Shown piece after piece: positions 1 to 6,555 of a stretch of DNA of 8,025 nt (position 1 is the first letter of the stretch; each line of letters opens with the position of its first letter). The position numbers and the translations under genes are program-made. The notes beneath the pieces are model-generated. The model saw only the letters and a program-made list of their open reading frames with translations. It was not told the origin of the DNA and searched no databases. The stretch covers positions 1 to 8,025 of the forward strand of contig CANGVZ010000084.1 in assembly GCA_947457285.1 (NCBI GenBank). The letters run 5' to 3'. Source of the stretch: Flavobacteriales bacterium (lineage in GTDB: Bacteria > Bacteroidota > Bacteroidia > Flavobacteriales_D > Sanyastnellaceae).

Positions 1-201
1 GGCGCTCTCAACATCGGTGTTGACGCCCCCTATTCATGCAAAGGTGGAATATGTACTTCATGCAAAGCAAAAGTATTGGAAGGAGAAGTACATATGACCG
101 TCAACTACGCGCTTACCGACAAGGAATTAAAGCAAGGATATATTCTGGCATGTCAATCACATCCGAGAAGTGAAAATGTAAAAATCACCTGGGACGTTTA
201 A
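1..201 (+). CDS. C-terminal 2Fe-2S ferredoxin domain of an oxidoreductase (PaaE-like), 5' end missing
   Basis: Reading from base 1 gives 66 residues and a TAA stop; the start lies upstream of the window. The fragment is a plant-type [2Fe-2S] ferredoxin domain. Its four cluster-ligating cysteines are at fragment residues 13, 18, 21 and 51 (C-x4-C-x2-C-x29-C), inside the characteristic SCKGGICTSCKAKV and ILACQS segments. The piece closely resembles the C-terminus of phenylacetyl-CoA epoxygenase reductase (PaaE) and related NAD(P)H-FAD-2Fe-2S reductases, in which an FAD/NAD-binding part precedes this domain and electrons pass from NAD(P)H through flavin to the cluster. Only the ferredoxin part is visible, so a free-standing ferredoxin cannot be excluded. 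It is probably cytoplasmic. The stop codon overlaps the ATG of the next gene by one base (TAATG), which suggests translational coupling with the exported YceI protein. The domain call is firm; the specific reductase identity is inferred. Confidence 0.85.
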   Translation, partial: GALNIGVDAPYSCKGGICTSCKAKVLEGEVHMTVNYALTDKELKQGYILACQSHPRSENVKITWDV

Positions 202-743
202 TGCATATAAAATTTACGATTATAGCAAGCATTCTCTTCTTTGTTTTATCTCAAAAGGCTGTCAGCCAAAACCTGCAGGTAAAACAAGGAAACATTGGAT
301 TTGAGTCGAATGCAGAATTAGAAGTCATTAAAGCCTCTTCAAATAGATTGAAGGGGCTTTTTAATACATCTTCAAATAGCTTTGCCTTTACCGTTGACAT
401 CAATTCATTTGAAGGTTTCAACAGTGCGCTTCAAAAAGAACACTTCAACGAAAACTACCTCGAATCTCAGTCGTTTCCAAAGGCTAGTTTTTCAGGTAAA
501 ATCCTCGACAACTTTGATCCTACCAAAGACAAACAAACGCTGCGAGCAAAGGGCAAACTTGAAATCCATGGAGTAGTCAAAGAGCGCATTCTCGAGGTTA
601 CCTTCACCAAAAAAAATGGTGAGTACCATATCTCCTCAAGCTTTAATGTACTCCTCGAAGATCATGGCATTACCATTCCACGCATTGTAGTACAAAAAAT
701 TTCTCCTACTATTGTTGTGGTTGTTAATGCTGTTTTGAAGTAA
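201..743 (+). CDS. Exported YceI-family protein (first paralogue)
   Basis: This 180-residue protein has an N-terminal signal peptide: a basic start, a hydrophobic stretch at residues 5-16 and a likely cleavage site near AVS at 20-22. The rest is one YceI-like domain, a lipocalin-like beta-barrel that in characterised members binds polyisoprenoid or other amphiphilic ligands in the periplasm. Supporting motifs are EHFNENYLES followed by FPKASFSG (from residue 80), the conserved EIHGV around His123 and the closing ITIPRIV strand. The length is typical of the family. No lipobox or internal cysteine is present, so it should be soluble in the periplasm. The start is fixed by its one-base overlap with the preceding stop, and its own stop directly abuts the sensor kinase ATG. 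It is clearly related to the second YceI protein at 6556-7107. The ligand is unknown; involvement in the sensing pathway of the next gene is an inference from the coupling. Confidence 0.88.
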   Translation: MHIKFTIIASILFFVLSQKAVSQNLQVKQGNIGFESNAELEVIKASSNRLKGLFNTSSNSFAFTVDINSFEGFNSALQKEHFNENYLESQSFPKASFSGKILDNFDPTKDKQTLRAKGKLEIHGVVKERILEVTFTKKNGEYHISSSFNVLLEDHGITIPRIVVQKISPTIVVVVNAVLK

Positions 744-3587
744 ATGAAGTCCCTGTACATCCTTCTTTTCCTCGTTTTCGTTCATGTCGCAGGACTGACG
801 CAGCAACCCTATTTTTCCAAACTAAATATCAACTACCAAAGCAGCGGCATTCGTTATCAAAAAATTTATGAGGATGCCACAGGAATACTCTGGATTGGAA
901 CCAATGAAGGAATTATTCGATTTAATGGAAAGACATCCAAGTTAATTCGCTTGCCGCTCCAGAACAATCAACCCATCACTGCAATGACTGGTGATGGCGC
1001 GTTTATATATGCTGGTAGCGAAAATGGCCTTCTCTACCGCATAAAGACACAACCTAACTATACAGTTGAACATTTTACATATAATGAAAATGCTATAACA
1101 GCACTTCTAGCGCTGGAGAATCAAACACTGTGGGTGGGAACCGCTTCCTCGGGTATAGCAATTTTTAATGGTTTAAACCTATTGTCAACCCTTGATCAAA
1201 ATAATCTCCTTCAAGACAATTCCATCCACTTTCTCATTCATTCAGAAAAAAAAATATATGTTGGAACTGATGCCGGTTTACACGTGTTGAGCCCTGATAA
1301 AAAATTAATAGCAATCACTACCAACAAAGACGGTCTTTCCGATAACCTCGTTCATTGTATATTCAAAGATGAAGACAAACTCCTGATTGGAACTTATGGT
1401 GGAACACTTACGCAGTTGAATATCGCAAAGCCACAAGAAACGATTGTGCTACCTGTTGCAAGTGAGCCCATCCGATTTGTCCTAAAGAAAAATGACGAAT
1501 GGATTTTAATAACTGGCGATAATCAAATACATATCGCCACCCGCGATTTAAAGAGCATTTATGAATCCAACTATAAAGACAATGAAGCTCTTGATCAGAA
1601 TCAAATGATAACAGATGCAATCATCGATCGTGAAGGAAATCTGATCCTGTGTCAAAACAATGAATCCATTCTCATTTCAAACCTTCAATTTCTTTACACG
1701 CAAGAGCATGAATCCATCAGTTTTGAAAATATCACATCCATTTACCACGATCGTTCTGGAAAACTTTGGCTTGCTACTTCGCAGGGACTCTGCTACCATT
1801 CAGACGAGTTCATTCCAGGAAATCAACTAAAATTTATTACAGCACAAACCAGTGATCCGAAAGATCAAATAATTTGCATTCGCGAAGACAATCAAGGGCG
1901 TATATGGTTTGGAAAATACGGGGCAGGCCTTGGTGTATATTACCCAAATTCAAATCGTATCGACTACGTGAACAATTCTGAAGGTCTTGAAGATGGTAAT
2001 GTATTTTCAATTGCAGAAGTAGATGGGAAAATGTGGTTGGCAACACTGAATGGAATTTATAAAGCAGCTTATGAAGGAAATAAAATTAAGCTCGAACCTC
2101 TTCCACTGGCCAACGACTATTCCCGATTCATTTACCAGTTATTTTATGATTCAAAAGGCCGTCTTTGGTTAGGCACAGATGGTAAGGGCGCCGCCTTTAT
2201 ACAAAACAACAAACTGGATGCAGTGCTTAATGAGTCAATGAGTATTATTGACATTACTGAAGATGATGATGGGAACATCTGGTTTTTGACATCAGAAAAT
2301 GAGATAATCATTTGGAATGAAACCATTGTTAAACGAGAGAAACTAAAAGTTCAACGCGGGTTCGCACACATTCTTTCGATTGAAGCAGATCGCTCAGGAA
2401 ACGTCACTGCGCTGGCAACTGAAGGAATTTTCAGTCTAACGCTCCATCAAAATCAAATCACCTTCTTTCCTGCCATTAATGGCATTAATAGCAACTACCT
2501 TGACATCATTACTAATGATGAAAACTATCAATGGTTTGCACTTGAAAATGCCTTGGTGCGATATGAAAGAATGAGCTTAGCAAAACGTCTGAAGCCGCTT
2601 CCCATCATCGATCACATTCTCGTTTCATTACAATCGATAGACACCTCTCTTCATGTCTTCAATAGCGCCGACAGGCATTTCACATTTAATGTATCCGGAC
2701 TATGGTTTAAACAGCAAGATGACTTGGTATTTCGTTACCGTTTGTTGGGACTCGATAGTACCTGGGTTCAAACTCGGGATGCAGATATCATCTTCCCCAG
2801 ACTGAATTATGGAGAATATACTTTTCAACTGCAAGTAGCAGTGCATGAAAATTGGTCAGAAGCAACTACTGCATCCTACTCTTTTACGATTAAAAAGCCC
2901 TATTGGCAACAGTGGTGGTTTATTCTTATTGTCATCATCTCTCTGCTCGGTGCAATAATCTACATTTTTAATTATCGAATAAAAGCTCGGGAAACTAGGA
3001 TGAGATTGCGACAAGAACAAACGCAGGTTCAACTCGACACATTGCGCAATCAAATCAATCCTCACTTCCTCTTCAACTCTTTCAATGCCCTTATTAATGC
3101 TATTCATCAGGATAAAGAATTAGCGATTGATTACGTCGAAAAACTAAGTGATTACTACAGGCAAATTCTAGAAAACCAAAATAAACAAGTGATTACTCTC
3201 AAAGAAGAACTGATGCTTGTAGAAAATTATCTCTATTTACAAAAACAACGTTTTGGGAATAATATGATTTGCGAAATCGCTATTCCTCTGGTATATCGAG
3301 AAAGCATTATTCCACCGATGACATTGCAGCTACTAGCCGAAAACGCGGTCAAGCATAACAGCATTTCTAAATCTACTCCACTGAAAATTGAAATTGTGGT
3401 GAGCGCGGATCGACTTATTGTAAAAAACACTAAAAGTGCCAAAATTAATCCAGAGAAAAGCGCAGGAGTGGGGCTTAATAATATAAAGAGCCGATACCTT
3501 TTGTTGTTCGAAAAGAATATTGAAATAGAAGATACTGCCCATTCATTTATTGTCACGTTGCCATTAATCTCAAATGACAAACAATGA
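744..3587 (+). CDS. Beta-propeller / Y_Y_Y sensor histidine kinase (LytS type)
   Basis: The 947-residue protein opens with a signal sequence or anchor (residues 1-20). A large periplasmic region follows, built of two-component-regulator propeller repeats with recurring LWIGT-like strands near residues 49, 129, 171, 213, 341, 386, 430, 474 and 512. Next come a Y_Y_Y domain (about 648-716), one transmembrane helix (about 725-743) and a short coiled linker. The cytoplasmic kinase is of the LytS/His_kinase type: the phosphoacceptor His774 lies in QINPHFLFN, the N box is LAENAVKHN (863-872) and the G box is GVGLNN (908-913). It should sense an extracytoplasmic ligand and phosphorylate the regulator encoded next. 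Unlike the hybrid sensors of polysaccharide loci, it carries no receiver or AraC domain. All key catalytic residues are present. Its stop overlaps the next start in ATGA, and its ATG follows the YceI stop with no gap. The ligand cannot be read from the sequence. Confidence 0.93.
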   Translation: MKSLYILLFLVFVHVAGLTQQPYFSKLNINYQSSGIRYQKIYEDATGILWIGTNEGIIRFNGKTSKLIRLPLQNNQPITAMTGDGAFIYAGSENGLLYRIKTQPNYTVEHFTYNENAITALLALENQTLWVGTASSGIAIFNGLNLLSTLDQNNLLQDNSIHFLIHSEKKIYVGTDAGLHVLSPDKKLIAITTNKDGLSDNLVHCIFKDEDKLLIGTYGGTLTQLNIAKPQETIVLPVASEPIRFVLKKNDEWILITGDNQIHIATRDLKSIYESNYKDNEALDQNQMITDAIIDREGNLILCQNNESILISNLQFLYTQEHESISFENITSIYHDRSGKLWLATSQGLCYHSDEFIPGNQLKFITAQTSDPKDQIICIREDNQGRIWFGKYGAGLGVYYPNSNRIDYVNNSEGLEDGNVFSIAEVDGKMWLATLNGIYKAAYEGNKIKLEPLPLANDYSRFIYQLFYDSKGRLWLGTDGKGAAFIQNNKLDAVLNESMSIIDITEDDDGNIWFLTSENEIIIWNETIVKREKLKVQRGFAHILSIEADRSGNVTALATEGIFSLTLHQNQITFFPAINGINSNYLDIITNDENYQWFALENALVRYERMSLAKRLKPLPIIDHILVSLQSIDTSLHVFNSADRHFTFNVSGLWFKQQDDLVFRYRLLGLDSTWVQTRDADIIFPRLNYGEYTFQLQVAVHENWSEATTASYSFTIKKPYWQQWWFILIVIISLLGAIIYIFNYRIKARETRMRLRQEQTQVQLDTLRNQINPHFLFNSFNALINAIHQDKELAIDYVEKLSDYYRQILENQNKQVITLKEELMLVENYLYLQKQRFGNNMICEIAIPLVYRESIIPPMTLQLLAENAVKHNSISKSTPLKIEIVVSADRLIVKNTKSAKINPEKSAGVGLNNIKSRYLLLFEKNIEIEDTAHSFIVTLPLISNDKQ

Positions 3588-4336
3588 GAACATTGATAAT
3601 CGAAGATGAACCAGCAGCTGCGGAAAATTTAAAAAGACTAATCACGCAGCATTTACCTGAAGCCTCTATTGTTGGCATTACTGACACCATCATCTCGACC
3701 ATTGAATGGTTGGAAAATGAACCAGCCCCAGATATTATTTTCACGGATGTACAGCTCGCAGATGGACTATGCTTCGAAATCTTTAAGACGCATCAACCCA
3801 AGTGCCCCATCATCTTTACCACAGCCTATAATGAATATGCAATCAATGCATTTAAAGTACGTGCCGTGGACTATTTGCTGAAACCGATAAAGAAACAAGA
3901 ATTTGCCGATACTGTTGAAAGAATAAAATCTACGCACCAACAAACGCTTGATCTCAATGAGATTCGTGAGGCACTTGAAGTAGAATACCCGAATTATAGT
4001 CATCGGTACATCATAAGGTTTGGCGATCACATCCGCACCATTACCTCAGAAGATATTGCGTATCTCTATACGCTACAAAAAGGAATTTTCGTAGTAACAC
4101 ATGAAGGCAAAACCTATCCGCTCGACAAAAGTTTGGAGCAAATGGAGCAGGAACTTGATCCGAAAAATTTCTTTCGCATCAATCGACAATTTATCGTTAG
4201 CCTGGCTGCTGTTGGTAACATGCAACTTGTTTCTAAATCCAGACTAAAGATTGAGCTCAAACCGAAGTTTAGTGAAGGTGAGGTCATTTCGAGTACCGAA
4301 CGTTCGCCTCTTTTCAAATCGTGGCTCAAGAGGTGA
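3584..4336 (+). CDS. LytTR-family DNA-binding response regulator
   Basis: The 250-residue cytoplasmic regulator has an N-terminal receiver domain (about 1-120) and a C-terminal LytTR DNA-binding domain (about 144-248). The receiver has the acidic pocket E7-D8, phosphoacceptor Asp55 in FTDVQLADG, Thr80 in IIFTTAY and Lys100 in the DYLLKP motif. The LytTR part shows the typical FFRINRQFIV segment and the preceding YPLDKSLEQMEQ helix. It overlaps the sensor gene by four bases (ATGA), so the two form a cognate pair: phosphorylation by His774 of the kinase should activate binding to tandem promoter sites. Its targets are not shown directly; the two promoters downstream in this window are natural candidates. 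An imperfect inverted repeat (CCTCTT at 4307-4312, AAGAGG at 4328-4333) spans its last codons but has no T-run, so I do not call a terminator. Confidence 0.93.
   Translation: MRTLIIEDEPAAAENLKRLITQHLPEASIVGITDTIISTIEWLENEPAPDIIFTDVQLADGLCFEIFKTHQPKCPIIFTTAYNEYAINAFKVRAVDYLLKPIKKQEFADTVERIKSTHQQTLDLNEIREALEVEYPNYSHRYIIRFGDHIRTITSEDIAYLYTLQKGIFVVTHEGKTYPLDKSLEQMEQELDPKNFFRINRQFIVSLAAVGNMQLVSKSRLKIELKPKFSEGEVISSTERSPLFKSWLKR
4295..4306. repeat. First copy of repeated palindrome-containing sequence
   Basis: ACCGAACGTTCG contains the perfect 10-base palindrome CGAACGTTCG. It lies in the last codons of the LytTR gene. The identical 12 bases recur at 4398-4409, 103 bases downstream, inside the start of the PhnA-family gene, so the two copies flank the candidate promoter between these genes. 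Both copies encode TERS in their own frames. A regulatory role is possible but not shown; a 12-base match may occur by chance in a window of this size. Confidence 0.4.
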
Positions 4337-4346
4337 CAAAAATCAA

Positions 4347-4378
4347 TCTGCATCGCTGAATTATTTTCACTACTTTTG
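4347..4378 (+). promoter_or_regulatory. Candidate Bacteroidota-type promoter for the PhnA-family gene
   Basis: TACTTTTG at 4371-4378 matches the Bacteroidota -7 consensus TAnnTTTG exactly. A weak -33 element, TCTG at 4347-4350, lies 20 bases upstream, within the usual 17-23 base spacing. The element ends only four bases before the ATG at 4383, so transcription would start at or within a base or two of the start codon and the mRNA would be leaderless. This is the only non-coding gap (46 bases) between the regulator and the PhnA-family gene. Confidence 0.45.
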
Positions 4379-4382
4379 ACAC

Positions 4383-4934
4383 ATGAATAAAGAACTCACC
4401 GAACGTTCGTTCGGTAATTGCGAAATCTGCGGTCAACAATCAGCCTCCATTGGGTATATCCTTTCTCCGCGTACTGAAGATAAAATGGAAAATAAAATTG
4501 CGTTGTGTGCAAGCTGTCATACACATTTGGATGACACCACAGGAGATTATTTCAGAACATCTGTTGAAGGCAGCATCTGGAGTGTCGAACCAGCAGTGCA
4601 AGCATTGAGTTTCCGCCTATTGAAAAAGTTTGAAAACGAAAACTGGGCATCCAGTGTGATTGCCTCGGTAGATCTCGATGAAAGCGTGACAAGCTGGGCA
4701 TTGGACGTTCCAGACCCCAATGCCGTCCATAAAGATGCCTTTGGCAATGTCCTTGAAGCCGGCGACAATGTTGTACTGATTCAAGCGCTCGATGTAAAAG
4801 GAACAAATTTTACAGCATCAAAAGGAACGGTGGTCAAACGAATACGCCTAATTCAAGACAATATTGAGCAAATTGAAGGGAAAATAAACGAGCAAAGTAT
4901 TGTCATACTGACCAAATACACCAAGAAGCAATAA
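4383..4934 (+). CDS. phnA: PhnA/YjdM-family zinc-ribbon protein
   Basis: The 183-residue protein has an N-terminal zinc ribbon with cysteine pairs C13-x2-C16 and C42-x2-C45. A middle part is rich in W and L (IWSVEPAVQALSFRLL and an ENWA segment). The C-terminal PhnA domain begins near DAFGNVLEAGDNVVLIQ and contains LDVKGTNF, KGTVVKRIRL and IEGKI. The two end domains match the PhnA family, whose E. coli member is YjdM (formerly PhnA, about 110 residues). The longer form with the middle segment is, from memory, usual in Bacteroidota. Despite the name, the family has no established role in phosphonate breakdown, and the biochemical function is unknown. It is probably cytoplasmic. The ATG is the only start that keeps the first cysteine pair. 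It is flanked by promoters and does not obviously belong to either neighbouring operon. Confidence 0.88.
   Translation: MNKELTERSFGNCEICGQQSASIGYILSPRTEDKMENKIALCASCHTHLDDTTGDYFRTSVEGSIWSVEPAVQALSFRLLKKFENENWASSVIASVDLDESVTSWALDVPDPNAVHKDAFGNVLEAGDNVVLIQALDVKGTNFTASKGTVVKRIRLIQDNIEQIEGKINEQSIVILTKYTKKQ
4398..4415. repeat. Inverted repeat at the start of the PhnA-family gene (second copy of the 12-base sequence)
   Basis: ACCGAACGTTCGTTCGGT is an 8-base inverted repeat (ACCGAACG / CGTTCGGT) around a TT centre, beginning 15 bases after the A of the ATG. As RNA it can fold into a 7-bp stem with a GTTC loop. Its first 12 bases repeat the sequence at 4295-4306. AACGTTCGT on the + strand and AACGTTCGG on the - strand both fit the loose LytTR half-site consensus as I recall it, [TA][AC][CA]GTTN[AG][TG]. 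The consensus is degenerate, so this is only suggestive. Confidence 0.45.
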
Positions 4935-4960
4935 GGCATTATTCCCGGTCGGAGGTTTCA

Positions 4961-4993
4961 TTTTCCCGTTCAGCATCTTCGATTTTATCTTTG
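4961..4993 (+). promoter_or_regulatory. Candidate promoter of the cytochrome-lipoprotein/barrel cluster
   Basis: In the 103-base gap between the PhnA-family gene and the first lipoprotein gene, TATCTTTG at 4986-4993 matches the Bacteroidota -7 consensus TAnnTTTG exactly. A T-rich patch (TTTT at 4961-4964) lies 21 bases upstream as a poor -33 element. The predicted transcript would start near 4998-5000 and have a leader of about 40 bases before the ATG at 5038. A GTT-centred stretch, CCCGTTCAG at 4965-4973, matches eight of nine positions of the recalled LytTR half-site, but no properly spaced second half-site is seen. I see no terminator in this gap. Confidence 0.45.
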
Positions 4994-5037
4994 AAAATGA
5001 ATGATGCAAGTTTGCGTTGTCAGAACAAAACAACGCC

Positions 5038-5739
5038 ATGAGAATAATTGCCATCACAGTTTCCGTATTTCTTTTAGCCTCGTGTGTGCACACGCCGGAA
5101 GAAACAACTCCAGCAACTACCGGAAATGGCGGAGGCAATGGAGGCGGTGGTAACGAGACAGATTGTGATCCTAATCTCGTTTATTTCACCAATACAATCC
5201 AACCTCTTATACAGTCGCGATGCGCTCAACCCGAGTGTCACGATCAGGCCTCGTTACAGGATGGTGTTGGCATGTTTGATTACAACTCTATCATGCAGCA
5301 AGTGGCTGCGGGTAATCCCGGAGCAAGCGACCTTTGGGAAGCCATCACTGAAGACGACCCGGATAAGATCATGCCTCCGGCGGGAGAGGCGCCTTTGACA
5401 GCCGAAGAAATAAACTTGATAACCACTTGGATTCAGCAAGGTGCCCAAAATAATGCTTGCACAAGCGATTGTGACCCCACTGCATTCACTTTCACCACTA
5501 CCATTCAGCCGATTATTCAAACCCACTGCCAAGGCTGCCACAGTGGCAATAATCCAAGCGCAGGCTTGAGCCTTACAAATTATAGCCAAATCCAAACAAT
5601 TGCCCTTGATGGAAGTTTAATTCATTCAGTAAATGCAACCGGAGGTTTCACGCTGATGCCTTACCAAAGCAATGCGCTTAGCGATTGTAAAAAACAACAA
5701 TTGCAATCATGGGTAGATGCGGGTGCTCCAAATAACTAA
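5038..5739 (+). CDS. Lipoprotein with two cytochrome-c-like domains (CX4CH and CX2CH)
   Basis: I start at the ATG at 5038, giving 233 residues. A TTG at 5017 in the same frame would add seven polar residues before the signal sequence and is less likely. The lipoprotein signal has a lipobox LASC with Cys16, so the protein should be lipid-anchored at the envelope. A Gly/Asn-rich linker (about 26-41) leads to two homologous domains. The first has IQPLIQSRC then C62-AQPE-C67-H68 and a possible axial Met112 in KIMPP. The second has IQPIIQTHC then C164-QG-C167-H168 and Met207 in LMPY. Each domain begins with a CD motif (C43, C145) and ends in a helix with a conserved Trp. This resembles the small c-type cytochrome domains common in Bacteroidota and Planctomycetes envelope proteins. 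The CX2CH site is canonical; the CX4CH site is unusual, and haem binding there is inferred. Electron transfer is the likely role. The next gene follows after eight bases. Confidence 0.85.
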   Translation: MRIIAITVSVFLLASCVHTPEETTPATTGNGGGNGGGGNETDCDPNLVYFTNTIQPLIQSRCAQPECHDQASLQDGVGMFDYNSIMQQVAAGNPGASDLWEAITEDDPDKIMPPAGEAPLTAEEINLITTWIQQGAQNNACTSDCDPTAFTFTTTIQPIIQTHCQGCHSGNNPSAGLSLTNYSQIQTIALDGSLIHSVNATGGFTLMPYQSNALSDCKKQQLQSWVDAGAPNN

Positions 5740-5747
5740 TTACAACA

Positions 5748-6125
5748 ATGAAAATCAAAATCTTTCTATCAGCATTCAGCCTTCTTGTTGTGGCTCTTTC
5801 ATTTCAATCGTGCTATCGCGACAATGAGGAAGATTTGTATGGCGGTAATACTACCTGCGACACTACCAATCTGGTGTACTCAGGACGCATTCAGGCCATC
5901 ATTGCCAACAACTGTCTGGCGGGCTGCCACTCTCAGGCCGCCGGTAGCGCAGGTATCATTCTCGAGGGATACGTGAACCTCAAAAATGAAATTATCAATG
6001 GATCTGTAATGTGCGCTATTCGCCATGAAGGCTGCAGCCCCATGCCGAAGAATAGCCCAAAAATGAGCGATTGCGATATCAACAATATTCAACGCTGGAT
6101 TGACCGCGGTTATCCAGAAAATTAA
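5748..6125 (+). CDS. Small lipoprotein with one cytochrome-c-like domain (CX3CH)
   Basis: The 125-residue protein has a lipoprotein signal peptide with lipobox FQSC (Cys22). An acidic spacer is followed by a single domain homologous to the two in the preceding gene: TTCDTTNLVYSGRIQAII, then C56-LAG-C60-H61, PMPKN with possible axial Met99, and a closing SDCDINNIQRWIDRGYPEN. The spacing between the haem-type cysteines is three residues rather than the canonical two, and I see no frameshift or indel that would explain it, because the frame is continuous and both flanks align. Additional cysteines at 37, 89, 96 and 109 could form disulfides; C37 and C109 have counterparts in the second domain of the neighbour (C145, C217). 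It probably sits at the envelope as a redox partner of the upstream lipoprotein. If haem is not attached, the domain could act through metal or disulfide chemistry instead. The next start is five bases downstream. Confidence 0.83.
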   Translation: MKIKIFLSAFSLLVVALSFQSCYRDNEEDLYGGNTTCDTTNLVYSGRIQAIIANNCLAGCHSQAAGSAGIILEGYVNLKNEIINGSVMCAIRHEGCSPMPKNSPKMSDCDINNIQRWIDRGYPEN

Positions 6126-6130
6126 TCATC

Positions 6131-6532
6131 ATGAAAAAAACAATCCTTATTATCATCTTGATACTCGCTGTTGGCGGTGCGGCTACCGGTTATTATCTAT
6201 GGAACAAGCCTAAGAGAACCGCCGCTGATGAAAAACCAGTCGCCTCAATGAGTGCTGACGACCTGCTCATGGCTTTTCAAACCGATGAACCAAAAGCAAA
6301 TGCTGCATACCTCAACAAGATCATCGAAGTGACAGGAATCGTGGTGAAGAAGGAAAATGATGATTCTGGCAATGAAGTTGTATATCTGGAAACAACGGAT
6401 GTCTTTGGACTCGTATCGTGCACCATGATACCCGGAACAACCAGTGACGCAACGGATGGAAAAGAAATAAAACTCAAGGGAATTTGCACCGGATATCTTT
6501 CGGATGTCGTTCTCACACAATGCGCAAAATAA
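6131..6532 (+). CDS. Membrane-anchored OB-fold protein (tRNA_anti-like family)
   Basis: The 133-residue protein starts with a lysine-flanked hydrophobic helix (residues 4-24, followed by WNKPKR), probably an uncleaved anchor that places the rest outside the cytoplasm. The C-terminal half (about 42-133) resembles the tRNA_anti-like OB-fold family: ADDLLMAFQTDEPKAN, then YLNKIIEVTGIVVK, then KEIKLKGICTGYLSDVVL. Despite the family name, nothing here indicates tRNA binding; envelope members are of unknown function. Three cysteines (C97, C119, C131) sit in or near strand ends, and the C119/C131 positions close to the C-terminus look typical of this subfamily. It lies five bases after the CX3CH lipoprotein and 23 before the second YceI gene, so it is probably part of the same envelope module. 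The family assignment is from motif recognition only. Confidence 0.75.
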   Translation: MKKTILIIILILAVGGAATGYYLWNKPKRTAADEKPVASMSADDLLMAFQTDEPKANAAYLNKIIEVTGIVVKKENDDSGNEVVYLETTDVFGLVSCTMIPGTTSDATDGKEIKLKGICTGYLSDVVLTQCAK

Positions 6533-6555
6533 TCATCATCACAAAAAAAATTATC

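Noticed and set aside
4307..4333. Inverted repeat CCTCTT / AAGAGG at the end of the LytTR gene as a terminator
   Set aside because: The stem is only 6-7 bp with a 15-base loop, and there is no T-run after it.
4952..4973. Two GTT-centred 9-mers (GAGGTTTCA and CCCGTTCAG) as a tandem LytTR site
   Set aside because: The first matches the consensus poorly, and the start-to-start distance is 13 bases rather than the roughly 21-22 expected for tandem LytTR sites.
5017..5037. TTG start adding seven residues to the first cytochrome-like lipoprotein
   Set aside because: It would put polar residues (SEQNNA) before the lipoprotein signal; the ATG at 5038 gives a normal short signal with lipobox LASC.
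5081..5094. Inverted repeat CGTGTG-TG-CACACG at the lipobox codons of the 5038 gene
   Set aside because: Short, alternating purine-pyrimidine sequence with a two-base centre; easily produced by the codons for Ser-Cys-Val-His-Thr. No second copy or promoter context supports an operator.
4848..5138. Minus-strand 96-codon open frame across the 4935-5037 gap
   Set aside because: It overlaps coding sequence on both sides, has no recognisable motif and no promoter; it is most likely a shadow frame.
6484..6555. Upstream ATG starts (6484, 6520) for the second YceI gene
   Set aside because: They overlap the OB-fold gene and add a second basic/hydrophobic run; the ATG at 6556 gives a standard signal peptide.
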